A DNA stretch of 34,430 bases from Allokutzneria sp. NRRL B-24872 (GCF_002155965.1 NZ_MUMH01000114.1:1-34430); one strand, 5' to 3'. Shown: positions 25,295 through 33,260, counted from the stretch's first letter. The notes: generated by a model from the letters alone, not told the origin. Numbers and translations: made by a program.

Positions 25295-26721
25295 GTGGAC
25301 TTGTTGAGCTCGGACTTGCGGTAGGAGTACGCGAAGTAGATCACCAGGCCGATGCCGAACCAGGCCGCGAAGCGCAGCCAGGTCTCCCACTGCAGGAAGG
25401 TGATCAGCCAGATCGAGAACGCGATGCCGATCAGCGGCACCACCGGCATGCCGGGGCAGCGGAAGCTGCGCGGCAGGTCGGGCTGGCGGTAGCGGAGCAC
25501 GATGACGGCGATGCACACCACCACGAAGGCCAGCAGGATGCCGATGTTGGTCAGCTCGGCGGCCTCGTTGATGTTGAGGAAGCCCGCGATGAACGCCGAG
25601 GCGACACCGACGATCCAGGTGATCCTGGTCGGCACCTTGCGCACCGGGTGGGTCTTGGCGAACCACTTGGGCAGCAGCCCGTCGCGGCTCATCGAGTACC
25701 CGACCCTGGTCACGCCCATCATGAAGGTGAACATCACCGTCAGGATGCCCAGGATCGCCCCGACCGCGATGATCGTGCCGATCAGCGGGAGGCCGACCTG
25801 CGCGAAGGCGTCGGCGAACGCCGCCTCACCGTCGATCTTGGCGAACGGGATCATGCCGGTGAGCACCAGACAGGCCAGCACGTAGAGCACCATCGAGATG
25901 GCCAGCGAGTAGATGATCGCCTTGGGCATGTGCTTCTGCGAGTCCTTGGACTCCTCGGCCGCCGTGCTCATCGCGTCGTAGCCGAAGACCGCGAAGAACA
26001 CCGTCGCCGCGCCGGTCACCGCTCCGGTGAAGCCGAACGGGAAGAAGTCGGTGTAGTTGCCGGTGTCGATGTAGAAGAAGCCGACCGCGATCACCAGGAC
26101 CACCACGCCGACCTTGAGCCACACCAGCGCGGTCTCGAAGCGGGCCGCGTTCTTCATGCCCAGCGTGAGAATCCACGCGATCAGCAGGCACAGCAGCACG
26201 GCGAAGAGGTTCACCGAGTACGTGCCGGCGGCGACGCCCTCCGGCTCGGTGCCCGGCGCGCCGAGCATCCACTGCGGCAGGTCGATGTTCAGGAAGCCCA
26301 GCAGCTTCGTGAAGTAGCCGGAGATGCCGATGGCCACCACCGCCACGATCGCGGTGTACTCCAGCAACAGGTCCCAGCCGATGAACCAGCCGACGATCTC
26401 GCCGAGCACCGCGTAGCCGTAGGTGTATGCCGAACCCGCCTTGGGGATCAGCCCGGCGAACTCCGCGTAGGCGAAGGCCGCCGCGGCGCTGGCCACGCCC
26501 GCGATCAGGAACGAGATGAGCACCGCCGGACCCGCGGTCTTGTTCGCGACGGCCCCGGCGAGGGAGAAGATCCCCGCGCCGATGATGCCGCCGACGCCGA
26601 TCGCGGTGAGCTGCCAGAGCCCGAGGGAACGCGACAGCTCGCCCTCGTGCTCCGAGGCGATCTGTTCCACCGGCTTGCGTCGGAACACACTCCGACCTCC
26701 CCGGGGGCCTGCTGTAGTCAT
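25285..26721 (-). CDS. APC superfamily amino-acid permease (CAT-like)
   Basis: A 478-residue transporter with about twelve membrane segments, of the amino acid-polyamine-organocation superfamily, nearest the cationic amino-acid transporter (YfnA/CAT) group. TM1 carries GVGGIIGAGIFSLAGA, TM3 region PKAGSAYTYGYAVLGEIVGW, TM6 FFAVFGYDAMSTAAEES, all typical. It imports amino acids by proton coupling; the specific substrate is not readable. The ATG at 26721 is chosen because GGAGGGAG lies five bases upstream; an in-frame ATG at 26736 sits within that site. It is divergent from the MOSC gene. Confidence 0.9.
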   Translation of the reverse strand: MTTAGPRGGRSVFRRKPVEQIASEHEGELSRSLGLWQLTAIGVGGIIGAGIFSLAGAVANKTAGPAVLISFLIAGVASAAAAFAYAEFAGLIPKAGSAYTYGYAVLGEIVGWFIGWDLLLEYTAIVAVVAIGISGYFTKLLGFLNIDLPQWMLGAPGTEPEGVAAGTYSVNLFAVLLCLLIAWILTLGMKNAARFETALVWLKVGVVVLVIAVGFFYIDTGNYTDFFPFGFTGAVTGAATVFFAVFGYDAMSTAAEESKDSQKHMPKAIIYSLAISMVLYVLACLVLTGMIPFAKIDGEAAFADAFAQVGLPLIGTIIAVGAILGILTVMFTFMMGVTRVGYSMSRDGLLPKWFAKTHPVRKVPTRITWIVGVASAFIAGFLNINEAAELTNIGILLAFVVVCIAVIVLRYRQPDLPRSFRCPGMPVVPLIGIAFSIWLITFLQWETWLRFAAWFGIGLVIYFAYSYRKSELNKSTQD

Positions 26722-26813
26722 GCCTTCTCCCTCCATGCGCAGCGTTGCGCATCACAGATCCAGGCGCGAAAAGTAGTTGAACAGCTCGGGAAGTACAGCG
26801 CTACGTTCATCAC

Positions 26814-27479
26814 ATGAAGCTGGGGCGTGTCGAGTCAGTGAACCTCGCGGTGGTCAGCACCGCCGCGTGGACGGGTCGCAAGAAGAAGTCCGGGATGGAC
26901 AAACGGCCGACCGAGGGGCCGACGATGTTCACCGCCGAGGGCGTCGCCGGGGACACCGTCGTCGACCTCGCGGTGCACGGGGCGTGGTTCCAGGCGGCTT
27001 ACGCCTACCAGCTGGAGGACCTGGCGTACTGGTCCGAGCGCCTGGGCAAGGACCTGGTCCCCGGCAACGCGGGGGAGAACCTGACGCTGTCCGGCTTCGA
27101 CGCCAGCGCCGCGATCATCGGGGAGCGGTGGCGGGTCGGCGGGGCCGTGCTGCGGGTGACCGGGCCGCGCTCGCCCTGCGTGGTGTTCGCGGGCTTCTGG
27201 GACCACCCTAAGCTGATCAAGGAGTTCACCGAGGTCGGCCGGCCGGGGCCGTACCTCGCGGTGGAGCAGGCCGGGGAGGTCAGTGCGGGCGACTCCGTCG
27301 AACTGCTGGACCGCCCGGACCACGACGTGTCGGTGGCGACGCTGTTCGCCTTCACCCACGGCGCCCGCGAGCTGGCCGAGCGCATCCCGCCCGTCGTGCC
27401 GCACCTGCCGGACCGGTGGGCCGAGCGCGCGGAGAAGCTGGTGACCGTGGCACAGGGCGGAACAGTCGCCCAGAGCTGA
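26814..27479 (+). CDS. MOSC domain protein (YiiM-like)
   Basis: A 221-residue MOSC (molybdenum cofactor sulfurase C-terminal) protein, resembling YiiM, which handles 6-hydroxylaminopurine-type or thiol-linked substrates with Moco. Conserved features: GDTVVDLAVHGAWFQAAYAY, GNAGENLTLSGFD and the cysteine in GPRSPCVVFAGFW that would bind sulfur or molybdenum. No Shine-Dalgarno is seen; TACGTT ends six bases before the ATG, suggesting a leaderless transcript. The next gene begins 14 bases after its stop, so the two probably share an mRNA. Confidence 0.85.
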   Translation: MKLGRVESVNLAVVSTAAWTGRKKKSGMDKRPTEGPTMFTAEGVAGDTVVDLAVHGAWFQAAYAYQLEDLAYWSERLGKDLVPGNAGENLTLSGFDASAAIIGERWRVGGAVLRVTGPRSPCVVFAGFWDHPKLIKEFTEVGRPGPYLAVEQAGEVSAGDSVELLDRPDHDVSVATLFAFTHGARELAERIPPVVPHLPDRWAERAEKLVTVAQGGTVAQS

Positions 27480-27493
27480 GCGTTGCCGCTGGC

Positions 27494-28099
27494 ATGCGAG
27501 TTGAGGTGTGGTCCGACATCGTCTGCCCCTGGTGCTACATCGGCAAGCGCCGGCTCGAACAGGCGCTGGAGCTCTGGCGCGCCGAGGGCGGTGAGGACGT
27601 CGACGTGCGCTGGCGGCCGTTCCAGCTCGACCCGGAGGCCAGCAGCGACGGCCGCCCGCTCGACGAGGCCATGGCGGAGAAGTTCGGCGGGGCGGAGCAG
27701 GCCGCGCGGATGATGGCCGGGGTCACCGCGACAGCGGCGGAGGTCGGGCTGGCGTACCGCCTCGACCGCGCGGTCCGGGCGAACACCCTCGACGCGCACC
27801 GCGTGCTCGCCCTCGCCGCGGAGGCGGGAGTGCAGGACGCGGTCCAGGAACGGCTCTTCCGCGGCTACTTCGTGGAGGGCGCCAACCTCGGTGACCGGGC
27901 CACGCTGACGGCTCTGGCGGCCGATGCGGGGCTGCCGGGCGTGGACCTCTCCGGCTCGGCCGACGCCGTGCGGGCGGAGCTGGCGGAGGGGATCGCGATC
28001 GGCGTGCGCTCGGTGCCGACGTTCGTGGTGGGCCGTCGAGGAGTCGCGGGCGCCCAACCCGCCGAGGTGCTGCTGGACCTGCTGCGCGGCGGTGTCTGA
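27494..28099 (+). CDS. FrnE/DsbA-family thioredoxin-fold oxidoreductase
   Basis: A 201-residue cytoplasmic DsbA-like protein of the FrnE group. It begins MRVEVWSDIVCPWCYIGKRR with the redox motif Cys11-Pro-Trp-Cys14, has the inserted helical domain, and ends with IAIGVRSVPTFVVGRRGVAG containing the cis-Pro loop (SVPTF). FrnE proteins act as disulfide isomerases in oxidative stress responses. No signal peptide is present. ATG 27494 is chosen at the start of the thioredoxin fold; longer frames begin inside the MOSC gene. Close spacing to the MOSC gene suggests an operon for thiol or oxidant handling. Confidence 0.9.
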   Translation: MRVEVWSDIVCPWCYIGKRRLEQALELWRAEGGEDVDVRWRPFQLDPEASSDGRPLDEAMAEKFGGAEQAARMMAGVTATAAEVGLAYRLDRAVRANTLDAHRVLALAAEAGVQDAVQERLFRGYFVEGANLGDRATLTALAADAGLPGVDLSGSADAVRAELAEGIAIGVRSVPTFVVGRRGVAGAQPAEVLLDLLRGGV

Positions 28100-28109
28100 A
28101 CGAGCGAAG

Positions 28110-28146
28110 GCCCGGCGGTTGACCTCCCCCGAGGTGGCCGCCGGGC
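28110..28146. terminator. bidirectional terminator between frnE-like and luxR-like genes
   Basis: GCCCGGCGG (28110-28118) pairs with CCGCCGGGC (28138-28146), and GACCTC pairs with GAGGTG-like bases inside, around a short C-rich loop. It lies between convergent genes. Confidence 0.65.
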
Positions 28147-28168
28147 CGACACGTGCGCCCTGCTGTTG

Positions 28169-28834
28169 TTACATCGCGCTCGGCTCGAGCACGGAGCGGT
28201 TGGTGACCAGGCCCATGCGGTATGCCTGGACGACCGCTTCGGTGCGGTTGGCCGCCTGCAGCTTGCGCCGGATGCTGAGCACGTGCGTGCCCACGGTGGC
28301 GCTGGAGATGTGCAGGTAGGCCGCGATCCTGGAGTTCGACATGCCCTCCGCCAGCAGGCGGAGCACTTCGGTCTCCCGATCGGTGAGCTCCTCCTCCGGC
28401 CGCTGGTTGCTCGGCGAGAGGAGGTGGATGATCTCCTGGCTGTACTGGCGCAGCATGCGCGGCGAGATGAACAACTCGCCGCTGGCCGCCGCGGACACCG
28501 CGCACAGCACGTCCCAGGCCCCTACGGGCTCGGTCAGCACCGCGTTGACCCTGCGGCGCAGGGTGCGGGCCACGTCGTCCTCGCTCGCGCAGACCACGAT
28601 GACGGGGACGGACCTGCCGTCCCGTTCGCGGTGCCGGTCGAAAGCCTCCCAGTGACCGGCGATCGCGTCGTGGTCGACGAGCCAGACGTCGACGTCAGAA
28701 CGGGGCGACTGTGCCAGAGCCGCTGCCGCGTCGTACCAGACGTCGACGATGTTCAGACCGTAGAGATCGCCGTTGAGCGTGTAGATCCACGACGCCGCGG
28801 GTCTGTCTCCGGTGATGTAGCCGACTCGCATCAT
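28169..28834 (-). CDS. LuxR/NarL-type regulator with atypical receiver domain
   Basis: A 221-residue response-regulator-like protein. The C-terminal LuxR HTH is clear (LTDRETEVLRLLAEGMSNSR, then ISSATVGTHVLSIRRKLQAA). The N-terminal domain aligns with a receiver, with Asp54 in DVWLVDHD at the phosphoacceptor position, but the paired acidic residues near the N-terminus are missing (MMRVGYITGDRPA) and the conserved lysine is replaced (AVLTEPVG). It is therefore probably not controlled by ordinary phosphorylation. No histidine kinase is adjacent. GTGGGGG lies about eight bases before the first of two adjacent ATGs. A seven-base-pair hairpin is found about 75 bases upstream (28908-28927). Confidence 0.85.
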   Translation of the reverse strand: MMRVGYITGDRPAASWIYTLNGDLYGLNIVDVWYDAAAALAQSPRSDVDVWLVDHDAIAGHWEAFDRHRERDGRSVPVIVVCASEDDVARTLRRRVNAVLTEPVGAWDVLCAVSAAASGELFISPRMLRQYSQEIIHLLSPSNQRPEEELTDRETEVLRLLAEGMSNSRIAAYLHISSATVGTHVLSIRRKLQAANRTEAVVQAYRMGLVTNRSVLEPSAM

Positions 28835-29058
28835 GCGGAAGCCCCCACTTCCTCGATTACTTCAGCGCGCCGGACCGGAACGAGGATGTGTCCGTGTGAA
28901 ACGCGACGGACCGCCCCCATGCGGTCCAGCAGTGGTTTTTGTTACGGGCACCCTTGTTTCTCATGACGTGCACCCCGTGAGGGGCAGCGCGAGTCTAGCC
29001 GTTTCTGCGGAAACCCAACGGGCTTCATAGACGTTTCAACCGCGCGGTAACACCGCCG
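28835..29058. other. intergenic region upstream of the luxR-like gene
   Basis: No gene is seen. It contains the hairpin GGACCGC (28908-28914)/GCGGTCC (28921-28927) and a relatively AT-rich patch (TTTTTGTTAC, 28937-28946; TTGTTTCTCATGACG further on) that is likely to hold the luxR-like promoter. It also includes the 3' end of the MDR transcript unit. Confidence 0.4.
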
Positions 29059-30024
29059 TCAACGGGTGAAGACGATCTTGCCGGCGGTGTCCCCGCCGAG
29101 CATCGCCTCGAAGCCCTCCCGCGCCCGCTCCATCGGCAGCTCGGCGCCGATGCTCGGCCGCAGCCCGGCCACGTCCATGAAGGAGATCAGGTCGGCCAGC
29201 TCGGCGCGGGTGCCCATGGTCGAGCCCACGACGCGCAGTTGCAGGAAGAACAGCCGCTGGAGGTCGGCGGGCGGGTTGCCGCCGGTGGTGGAGCCGGAGC
29301 AGACGATCACGCCGCCGGGCTTGAGGCTGCGCATCGAGTGGTTCCAGGTGGCCTCGCCGACCGTCTCGAAGACGCCGTCCACCTTCTCCGGCAGCCGCGC
29401 CCCGGACTCGAAGGTCGCGTGCGCGCCCAGCTCGGCGGCCAGCGCGCGCTTGGCCTCGCTGCGCCCGGTCGCCCACACCCGCAGCCCGGCCGCGCGCCCG
29501 AGCTGGATGAGCGCGGTGGCCACCCCGCCGGATGCGCCCTGCACGAGCATCGTCTGGCCGGGCCGCAGCTCGGACTTCACGAACAGCATCCGGTAGGCCG
29601 TCAGCCACGCCGTGCTCAGGCAGGCGGCGTCGGCGAAGCCCATCGACGCGGGCTTGGGCAGCACGTTGGCCCTCGGCACCACCACGGTCTCGGCGAAGGC
29701 GCCCTGGTGCACCTCGGTGAGCAGGCTGCGCCTGGGGTCCAGGGTCTCCTCGCCGGTCCACCCGGGCGAGGTGATCACGGAGTGCACCACCACCTCGGAG
29801 CCGTCCGCGAGCACCCCGGCGGCGTCGCAGCCGAGGATCATCGGGAAGCGCTCCGCCTTGATGCCGACCCCGCGCAGCGTCCACAGGTCGTGCATGTTCA
29901 GGCTGGCCGCGCGCACCGTGACCGCCACCCAGCCGTCCGGGACCTGCGGTTCGGGGCGCTCGCCGACCACCAGGCCGGCAAGGGGGTCGTCGGGGTGCGG
30001 GGCGTCGGCGTACACGGCGAACAT
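29059..30024 (-). CDS. MDR-family (quinone oxidoreductase-like) dehydrogenase
   Basis: A 321-residue medium-chain dehydrogenase/reductase without the structural zinc cysteine cluster, so nearest the zinc-independent quinone oxidoreductase group. The catalytic-domain core VTVRAASLNMHDLWTLRG and GCDAAGVL precede the Rossmann fold with the NAD(P) loop GASGGVATALIQLGRAAG. It ends GDTAGKIVFTR, typical of the family. The substrate is unknown. TAGGTT on the minus strand lies seven bases before the ATG, consistent with a leaderless mRNA. Confidence 0.87.
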   Translation of the reverse strand: MFAVYADAPHPDDPLAGLVVGERPEPQVPDGWVAVTVRAASLNMHDLWTLRGVGIKAERFPMILGCDAAGVLADGSEVVVHSVITSPGWTGEETLDPRRSLLTEVHQGAFAETVVVPRANVLPKPASMGFADAACLSTAWLTAYRMLFVKSELRPGQTMLVQGASGGVATALIQLGRAAGLRVWATGRSEAKRALAAELGAHATFESGARLPEKVDGVFETVGEATWNHSMRSLKPGGVIVCSGSTTGGNPPADLQRLFFLQLRVVGSTMGTRAELADLISFMDVAGLRPSIGAELPMERAREGFEAMLGGDTAGKIVFTR

Positions 30025-30101
30025 GGTCGAAACCTAGCGCCGCGGCTCCGATGGTGCCCGTGACGCCGATCACTCCACGTGCTGGGCGTATGGTTCTCCC
30101 C

Positions 30102-30299
30102 GTGTTTGACTGGCTGGTCTCCTGGTGGGACGGCGTGGAGTTCTGGGTGGTCGGGCTCTGGTTCCCGTTCCAGTTCGTCCTCGTCATGGCCGTGCTGCTG
30201 CCGGTCTGCTGGGGTGTCGCGCTCGGCATCGACCGCTCGGTCGACCGCGTCTCCGCCGCGCTGGGCGCCGCCCGCCGCCAGCGGGAGGACCGCGCATGA
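30102..30299 (+). CDS. small membrane protein coupled to the RNase gene
   Basis: A 65-residue protein, MFDWLVSWWDGVEFWVVGLW..., with an aromatic-rich N-terminus, one strong membrane helix (about residues 14-40) and a basic C-terminus (RVSAALGAARRQREDRA). I do not recognise a named family. The GTG at 30102 lies seven bases after TATGGT, so a leaderless transcript is likely. It overlaps the RNase gene by four bases (ATGA at 30296-30299), so the two are coupled; an accessory or immunity role is possible but unproven. An ATG at 30090 lies within the putative -10 box. Confidence 0.75.
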   Translation: MFDWLVSWWDGVEFWVVGLWFPFQFVLVMAVLLPVCWGVALGIDRSVDRVSAALGAARRQREDRA

Positions 30300-30739
30300 G
30301 CCCCCGCAGGCGGATCACCGCCGCTCTGGTCGGGCTCGTCGCGCTGGTCGTGCTCGGGTGGTTGGGCAAGGACCTGTTCTCCGGCTCGGACCCCGCATCG
30401 GGTGGTGGGTGCGTCGCGGCGTCGCAGTCCAAGGTCGCGGGCGCGGCCAGCGGGCTGAAGGTGTGCCCGTTGAGCGGGCTGCCGAAGGAGACCGCGACCA
30501 CCTGGGACGCGATCCGCGCCGGGGGCCCGTACAAGTACCCGAAGAACGACAACGTGGACTTCTTCAACCGCGAGGGCGTCCTGCCGGGCAAGGCCAAGGG
30601 CTACTACCGCGAGTTCACCGTCGTCACGCCGGGCGAGAGCACCAGGGGCGCCCGCCGGTTGGTCACCGGGCAGACCGGTGAGGTCTACTACACCGCCGAC
30701 CACTACAAGAGCTTTGTCGTCGTCGACACGTCCCGATGA
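30296..30739 (+). CDS. exported guanyl-specific ribonuclease (RNase Sa/barnase family)
   Basis: A 147-residue ribonuclease of the microbial N1/T1/Sa family, which cleaves RNA after guanosine. An N-terminal hydrophobic segment (residues 7-25, ITAALVGLVALVVLGWLG) could be a signal peptide or anchor. The catalytic domain starts near residue 60: LPKETATTWDAIRAGG, GYYREFTVVTPG, STRGARRLVTG, YYTADHYKSF. By alignment with RNase Sa, catalytic residues are Glu106, Arg117, Arg121 and His136, all present. Two cysteines (39, 57) precede the domain. GGAGG lies before the ATG. The inhibitor gene follows 22 bases later, as expected for a toxic secreted nuclease. Confidence 0.93.
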   Translation: MSPRRRITAALVGLVALVVLGWLGKDLFSGSDPASGGGCVAASQSKVAGAASGLKVCPLSGLPKETATTWDAIRAGGPYKYPKNDNVDFFNREGVLPGKAKGYYREFTVVTPGESTRGARRLVTGQTGEVYYTADHYKSFVVVDTSR

Positions 30740-30761
30740 CTGTTTCCAGCGAGGTGAGGCA

Positions 30762-31052
30762 ATGACCACCAGGCACGTGGTCGACGGCTCTACCGTCAAC
30801 TCCAAGAGCACGGCGATCGACGCGATCGCCAAAGCCATGTCGTTCCCGTCCTACTTCGGACGGAACCTCGACGCGCTCTACGACTGCCTGGTCGACCTCT
30901 CCTGGCTCCCGGTCGGAAACCACGTGCTGGTGTGGACCGACCACCACGTCCTCGCCGAGGAGGACCCGGACGCCTACGGCCGGGTGCGCGACGTGCTGGA
31001 GGACGCGGCGGAGGCCAACCCGAGGCTCGTGCTGCGGCTCACCGCGAACTGA
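30762..31052 (+). CDS. barstar-family ribonuclease inhibitor
   Basis: A 96-residue barstar-like protein that binds and blocks the adjacent RNase in the cytoplasm before export. The motif MSFPSYFGRNLDALYDCLVD is the barstar core, in which the aspartate of DALYDCL corresponds to the residue inserted into the nuclease active site. No signal peptide, as expected. ATG 30762 has GAGGTGAGG upstream. Its 3' end overlaps the convergent GntR gene by 14 bases. Confidence 0.92.
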   Translation: MTTRHVVDGSTVNSKSTAIDAIAKAMSFPSYFGRNLDALYDCLVDLSWLPVGNHVLVWTDHHVLAEEDPDAYGRVRDVLEDAAEANPRLVLRLTAN

Positions 31053-31398
31053 GCTCCACGCGGACCATCTCCAGCACTTCCGCCTCGGCCAGGCCCAGCC
31101 GCCGCGCGGTCGTGACCAGTTCCCTGGTGAGCCGGATCAGCTCGGCGCGCTGGTCGGTCGCACCGTCGGCGACCACCGCGCCCCGTCCGCGCCGCAGCTC
31201 GATCAGGCCCTCGTCGCGCAGTTGCTGGTAGCCGCGCAGGACCGTGTGCAGGTTGATGCCGAGCGACTCCGCCAGCTCGCGCGCTGGCGGCAGCCGGTCG
31301 CCCGCCTTGACCGCGCCGTCGGCGATCCCGCCGCGCACCGACGCGGCGACCTGGTCGCCGAGCGGCACGGAGGAGGACGGGTCGATCCTGATCAACAT
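31039..31398 (-). CDS. GntR-family (YtrA-type) repressor
   Basis: A 119-residue short GntR regulator. A winged-helix domain occupies residues 10-75 (PLGDQVAASVRGGIADGAVK, then LPPARELAESLGINLHTVLR and GLIELRRGRGAVV), followed by a short helical tail of about 40 residues, the YtrA layout. It is the last gene of a three-gene minus-strand operon with two membrane proteins, two bases after the DUF1648 gene. Such regulators typically repress their own operon and respond to envelope stress; the perfect palindrome at 33233-33250 is the likely operator. Confidence 0.9.
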   Translation of the reverse strand: MLIRIDPSSSVPLGDQVAASVRGGIADGAVKAGDRLPPARELAESLGINLHTVLRGYQQLRDEGLIELRRGRGAVVADGATDQRAELIRLTRELVTTARRLGLAEAEVLEMVRVELSSR

Positions 31399-31400
31399 GG

Positions 31401-32366
31401 TCAGTCCCCGGTTCTCGCCCGCTCGGCGAGCGAGTTCAGCAGTGCGGCCGCGGTGTGCGCGTCGTCGACGGTGACGACGAACTCCGAGCCGTTGGTCAGC
31501 TCGACCACGATCGCATCCCCCGCGCGCAGCACGACGCCCGAGGCCGCTCCGTTGAACCGATAGCCCCAGCCGCCGAAGTCCCTGAACGGCCGGATCTTCT
31601 TGACGTGCACGACCGCGATCTCCACCAGCGCGATCCGCTTGCGCGGCCAGCTGATCAGCGACGGCCGCACCGTCATGCCCGTGCCGTTCACGATCACCCT
31701 GACCGAGGCAGAGAGGAACAGCAGCAGCGCGGGCAGGATCGCGATCATCGCGGGCCAGGCGAGCGTGGCGCCGAGGCCCGCGCCGACGAAGAACAGCACT
31801 CCGCCGCCGAGCAGGCACAGCGGCGTCGTGATCGTCTGGCTCCAGCTCGCGCGCTCGGTCGCGGCCAGCGGGATGCGCGGGGCGTCCTCCGGCAACGGCT
31901 CCGTGCGCTCGGGCGCGGGGACGTGCCCGGCCAGCACGTAGCCCAGTGCGCCCGCGATCGGGGCGGCGACCAGCACCAGCAGCAGGGTCCACCACGACAG
32001 CACCACCGTCGAGGCGTCGGTCGCGTCGGCGTTGCCCCACAGGATCTGCATGTGCATCAGGCCGAAGAGGGCGCTCAACGCGAAGCTGCACGTGACCGCG
32101 AAGCGCTGGCCGTGCGGGTTGCGCCGCATCGCCACGACCATGACGACGAGCGCGATCCCCAGAACGCCGATCAGCGGGCCGGTCTTCAGCAGGAATCCGT
32201 CCTTGGCCATGAACCCGTCGGCGTCGCCGCTGGGGCCGAAGTGCGTGGCTAGCCGGTCGGGCAGTCGGTCGGCGAGTGCGGACCACATCAGCCACGTGGC
32301 GCCCAGCGCGAGCAGCGGAGCCGCGAGGGCCAGCAGGAGCCTGCGAGCGAACTTCGGCGAGTGCAT
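31401..32366 (-). CDS. DUF1648 / PH-like domain membrane protein
   Basis: A 321-residue polytopic membrane protein. The N-terminal DUF1648 segment (LPDRLATHFGPSGDADGFMA, residues 34-53) is shared with SdpI-type immunity proteins. Further membrane segments follow, then a C-terminal soluble beta-rich domain from about residue 215 (WPRKRIALVEIAVVHVKKIR, then NGSEFVVTVDDAHTAAALLN). That C-terminal part is clearly related to the neighbouring 279-residue protein. GAGGTAGG lies before the ATG; four bases separate it from the upstream gene. Function unknown; the GntR partner suggests response to cell-envelope stress. Confidence 0.8.
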   Translation of the reverse strand: MHSPKFARRLLLALAAPLLALGATWLMWSALADRLPDRLATHFGPSGDADGFMAKDGFLLKTGPLIGVLGIALVVMVVAMRRNPHGQRFAVTCSFALSALFGLMHMQILWGNADATDASTVVLSWWTLLLVLVAAPIAGALGYVLAGHVPAPERTEPLPEDAPRIPLAATERASWSQTITTPLCLLGGGVLFFVGAGLGATLAWPAMIAILPALLLFLSASVRVIVNGTGMTVRPSLISWPRKRIALVEIAVVHVKKIRPFRDFGGWGYRFNGAASGVVLRAGDAIVVELTNGSEFVVTVDDAHTAAALLNSLAERARTGD

Positions 32367-32370
32367 TGGC

Positions 32371-33210
32371 CTACCTCGCTTCGGCGCGTGCGGCGAGCGT
32401 GTTCAGCAGTGCGGCCGCGGTGTGCGCGTCGTTGACGCTGATGGTGTACTCCGTGCCGTTTTTCTGTTTCACGACAAGGGTTTCCCCGGTGCGCAGGTAC
32501 ATCGCGAACGTGTCGCCCGCTCGGCGCACCGTCGCGGACTCGATCTGCTCCAGCCGGATTCGCTTGCGGGGCCAGCGCAGCAGCGTCGGCCACACCGACA
32601 AACCGTTGATGTCGACCCTGATCCGGAAGGACACCAGGAACGCGAGCGCGAGGGAGGGCAGGATCAGCGCGGGCAGTACCGACCAGGCACGACTGGAGAA
32701 CACCAGGTACGCGAACAGGATTCCGGGCACGAGGACGAAGGCCAGCGCGGGCCACTTCATGGTGGAGGTCCTGCTCCACGTCGCGACCTCGCCCGGCTCC
32801 AGGTCGATGCGCGCGGACCTGTCCGCGTCGTCGAACTCGACCTCGCGCCCGATGAGGACAACCAGTGCTGTCAAGGCGATCGCGACCACCAACCCCACCG
32901 CCAGCTTCGCCAAGAACGGGAGCGGGTCGCCCGCGAGGTACAGGGCGTAGCCGCTCCCGACGACTCCCGTGCCGATGGCGGAGTAGCTCGGCGCCCAGCG
33001 GGAGTTGGTCGAGGTGCCGCGGAAGGCCCAGACCTCGAAGGCGCCGAACGCGGCGGCGAGGCCCAGCTTGAACCCCAGTGTGCCCACGTCGGCCGCGTTC
33101 AGCGGCACGTCGGTGAACAGCCACTGGACGAGCACCAGCAGTGCGAACGCGGCGAGCGGGACGCCAACGGCGAGCGTCATGTGGCGGCGGTTCGTCGTCG
33201 GTTGCTGCAT
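32371..33210 (-). CDS. PH-like domain membrane protein, paralogue
   Basis: A 279-residue membrane protein, first gene of the GntR operon. About six membrane segments are visible, and the C-terminal domain (WPRKRIRLEQIESATVRRAG, then NGTEYTISVNDAHTAAALLN) matches that of the downstream DUF1648 protein, but the N-terminal DUF1648 motif is absent. The ATG at 33210 is chosen because AAGGGG lies nine bases upstream; a GTG at 33219 is embedded in that site. No known function. Confidence 0.78.
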   Translation of the reverse strand: MQQPTTNRRHMTLAVGVPLAAFALLVLVQWLFTDVPLNAADVGTLGFKLGLAAAFGAFEVWAFRGTSTNSRWAPSYSAIGTGVVGSGYALYLAGDPLPFLAKLAVGLVVAIALTALVVLIGREVEFDDADRSARIDLEPGEVATWSRTSTMKWPALAFVLVPGILFAYLVFSSRAWSVLPALILPSLALAFLVSFRIRVDINGLSVWPTLLRWPRKRIRLEQIESATVRRAGDTFAMYLRTGETLVVKQKNGTEYTISVNDAHTAAALLNTLAARAEAR

Positions 33211-33232
33211 CAAGATCACCCCTTGTTTGCAT

Positions 33233-33250
33233 ACAACTATAACAAGTTGT
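33233..33250. promoter_or_regulatory. perfect 18-base palindromic operator of the GntR operon
   Basis: ACAACT-ATAACA-AGTTGT: six-base perfect arms with a six-base spacer, 23 bases upstream of the first operon gene. The patch is markedly AT-rich and includes TATAGT on the minus strand, a possible -10 box. Position and symmetry suit binding by the YtrA-type repressor encoded at the end of the operon. Confidence 0.65.
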
Positions 33251-33260
33251 CCAGGGGTGC

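Noticed and set aside
24721-26817. 698-residue plus-strand frame over the permease
   Set aside because: Repetitive Arg/Asp/Glu/His composition is the usual antisense pattern opposite a membrane protein.
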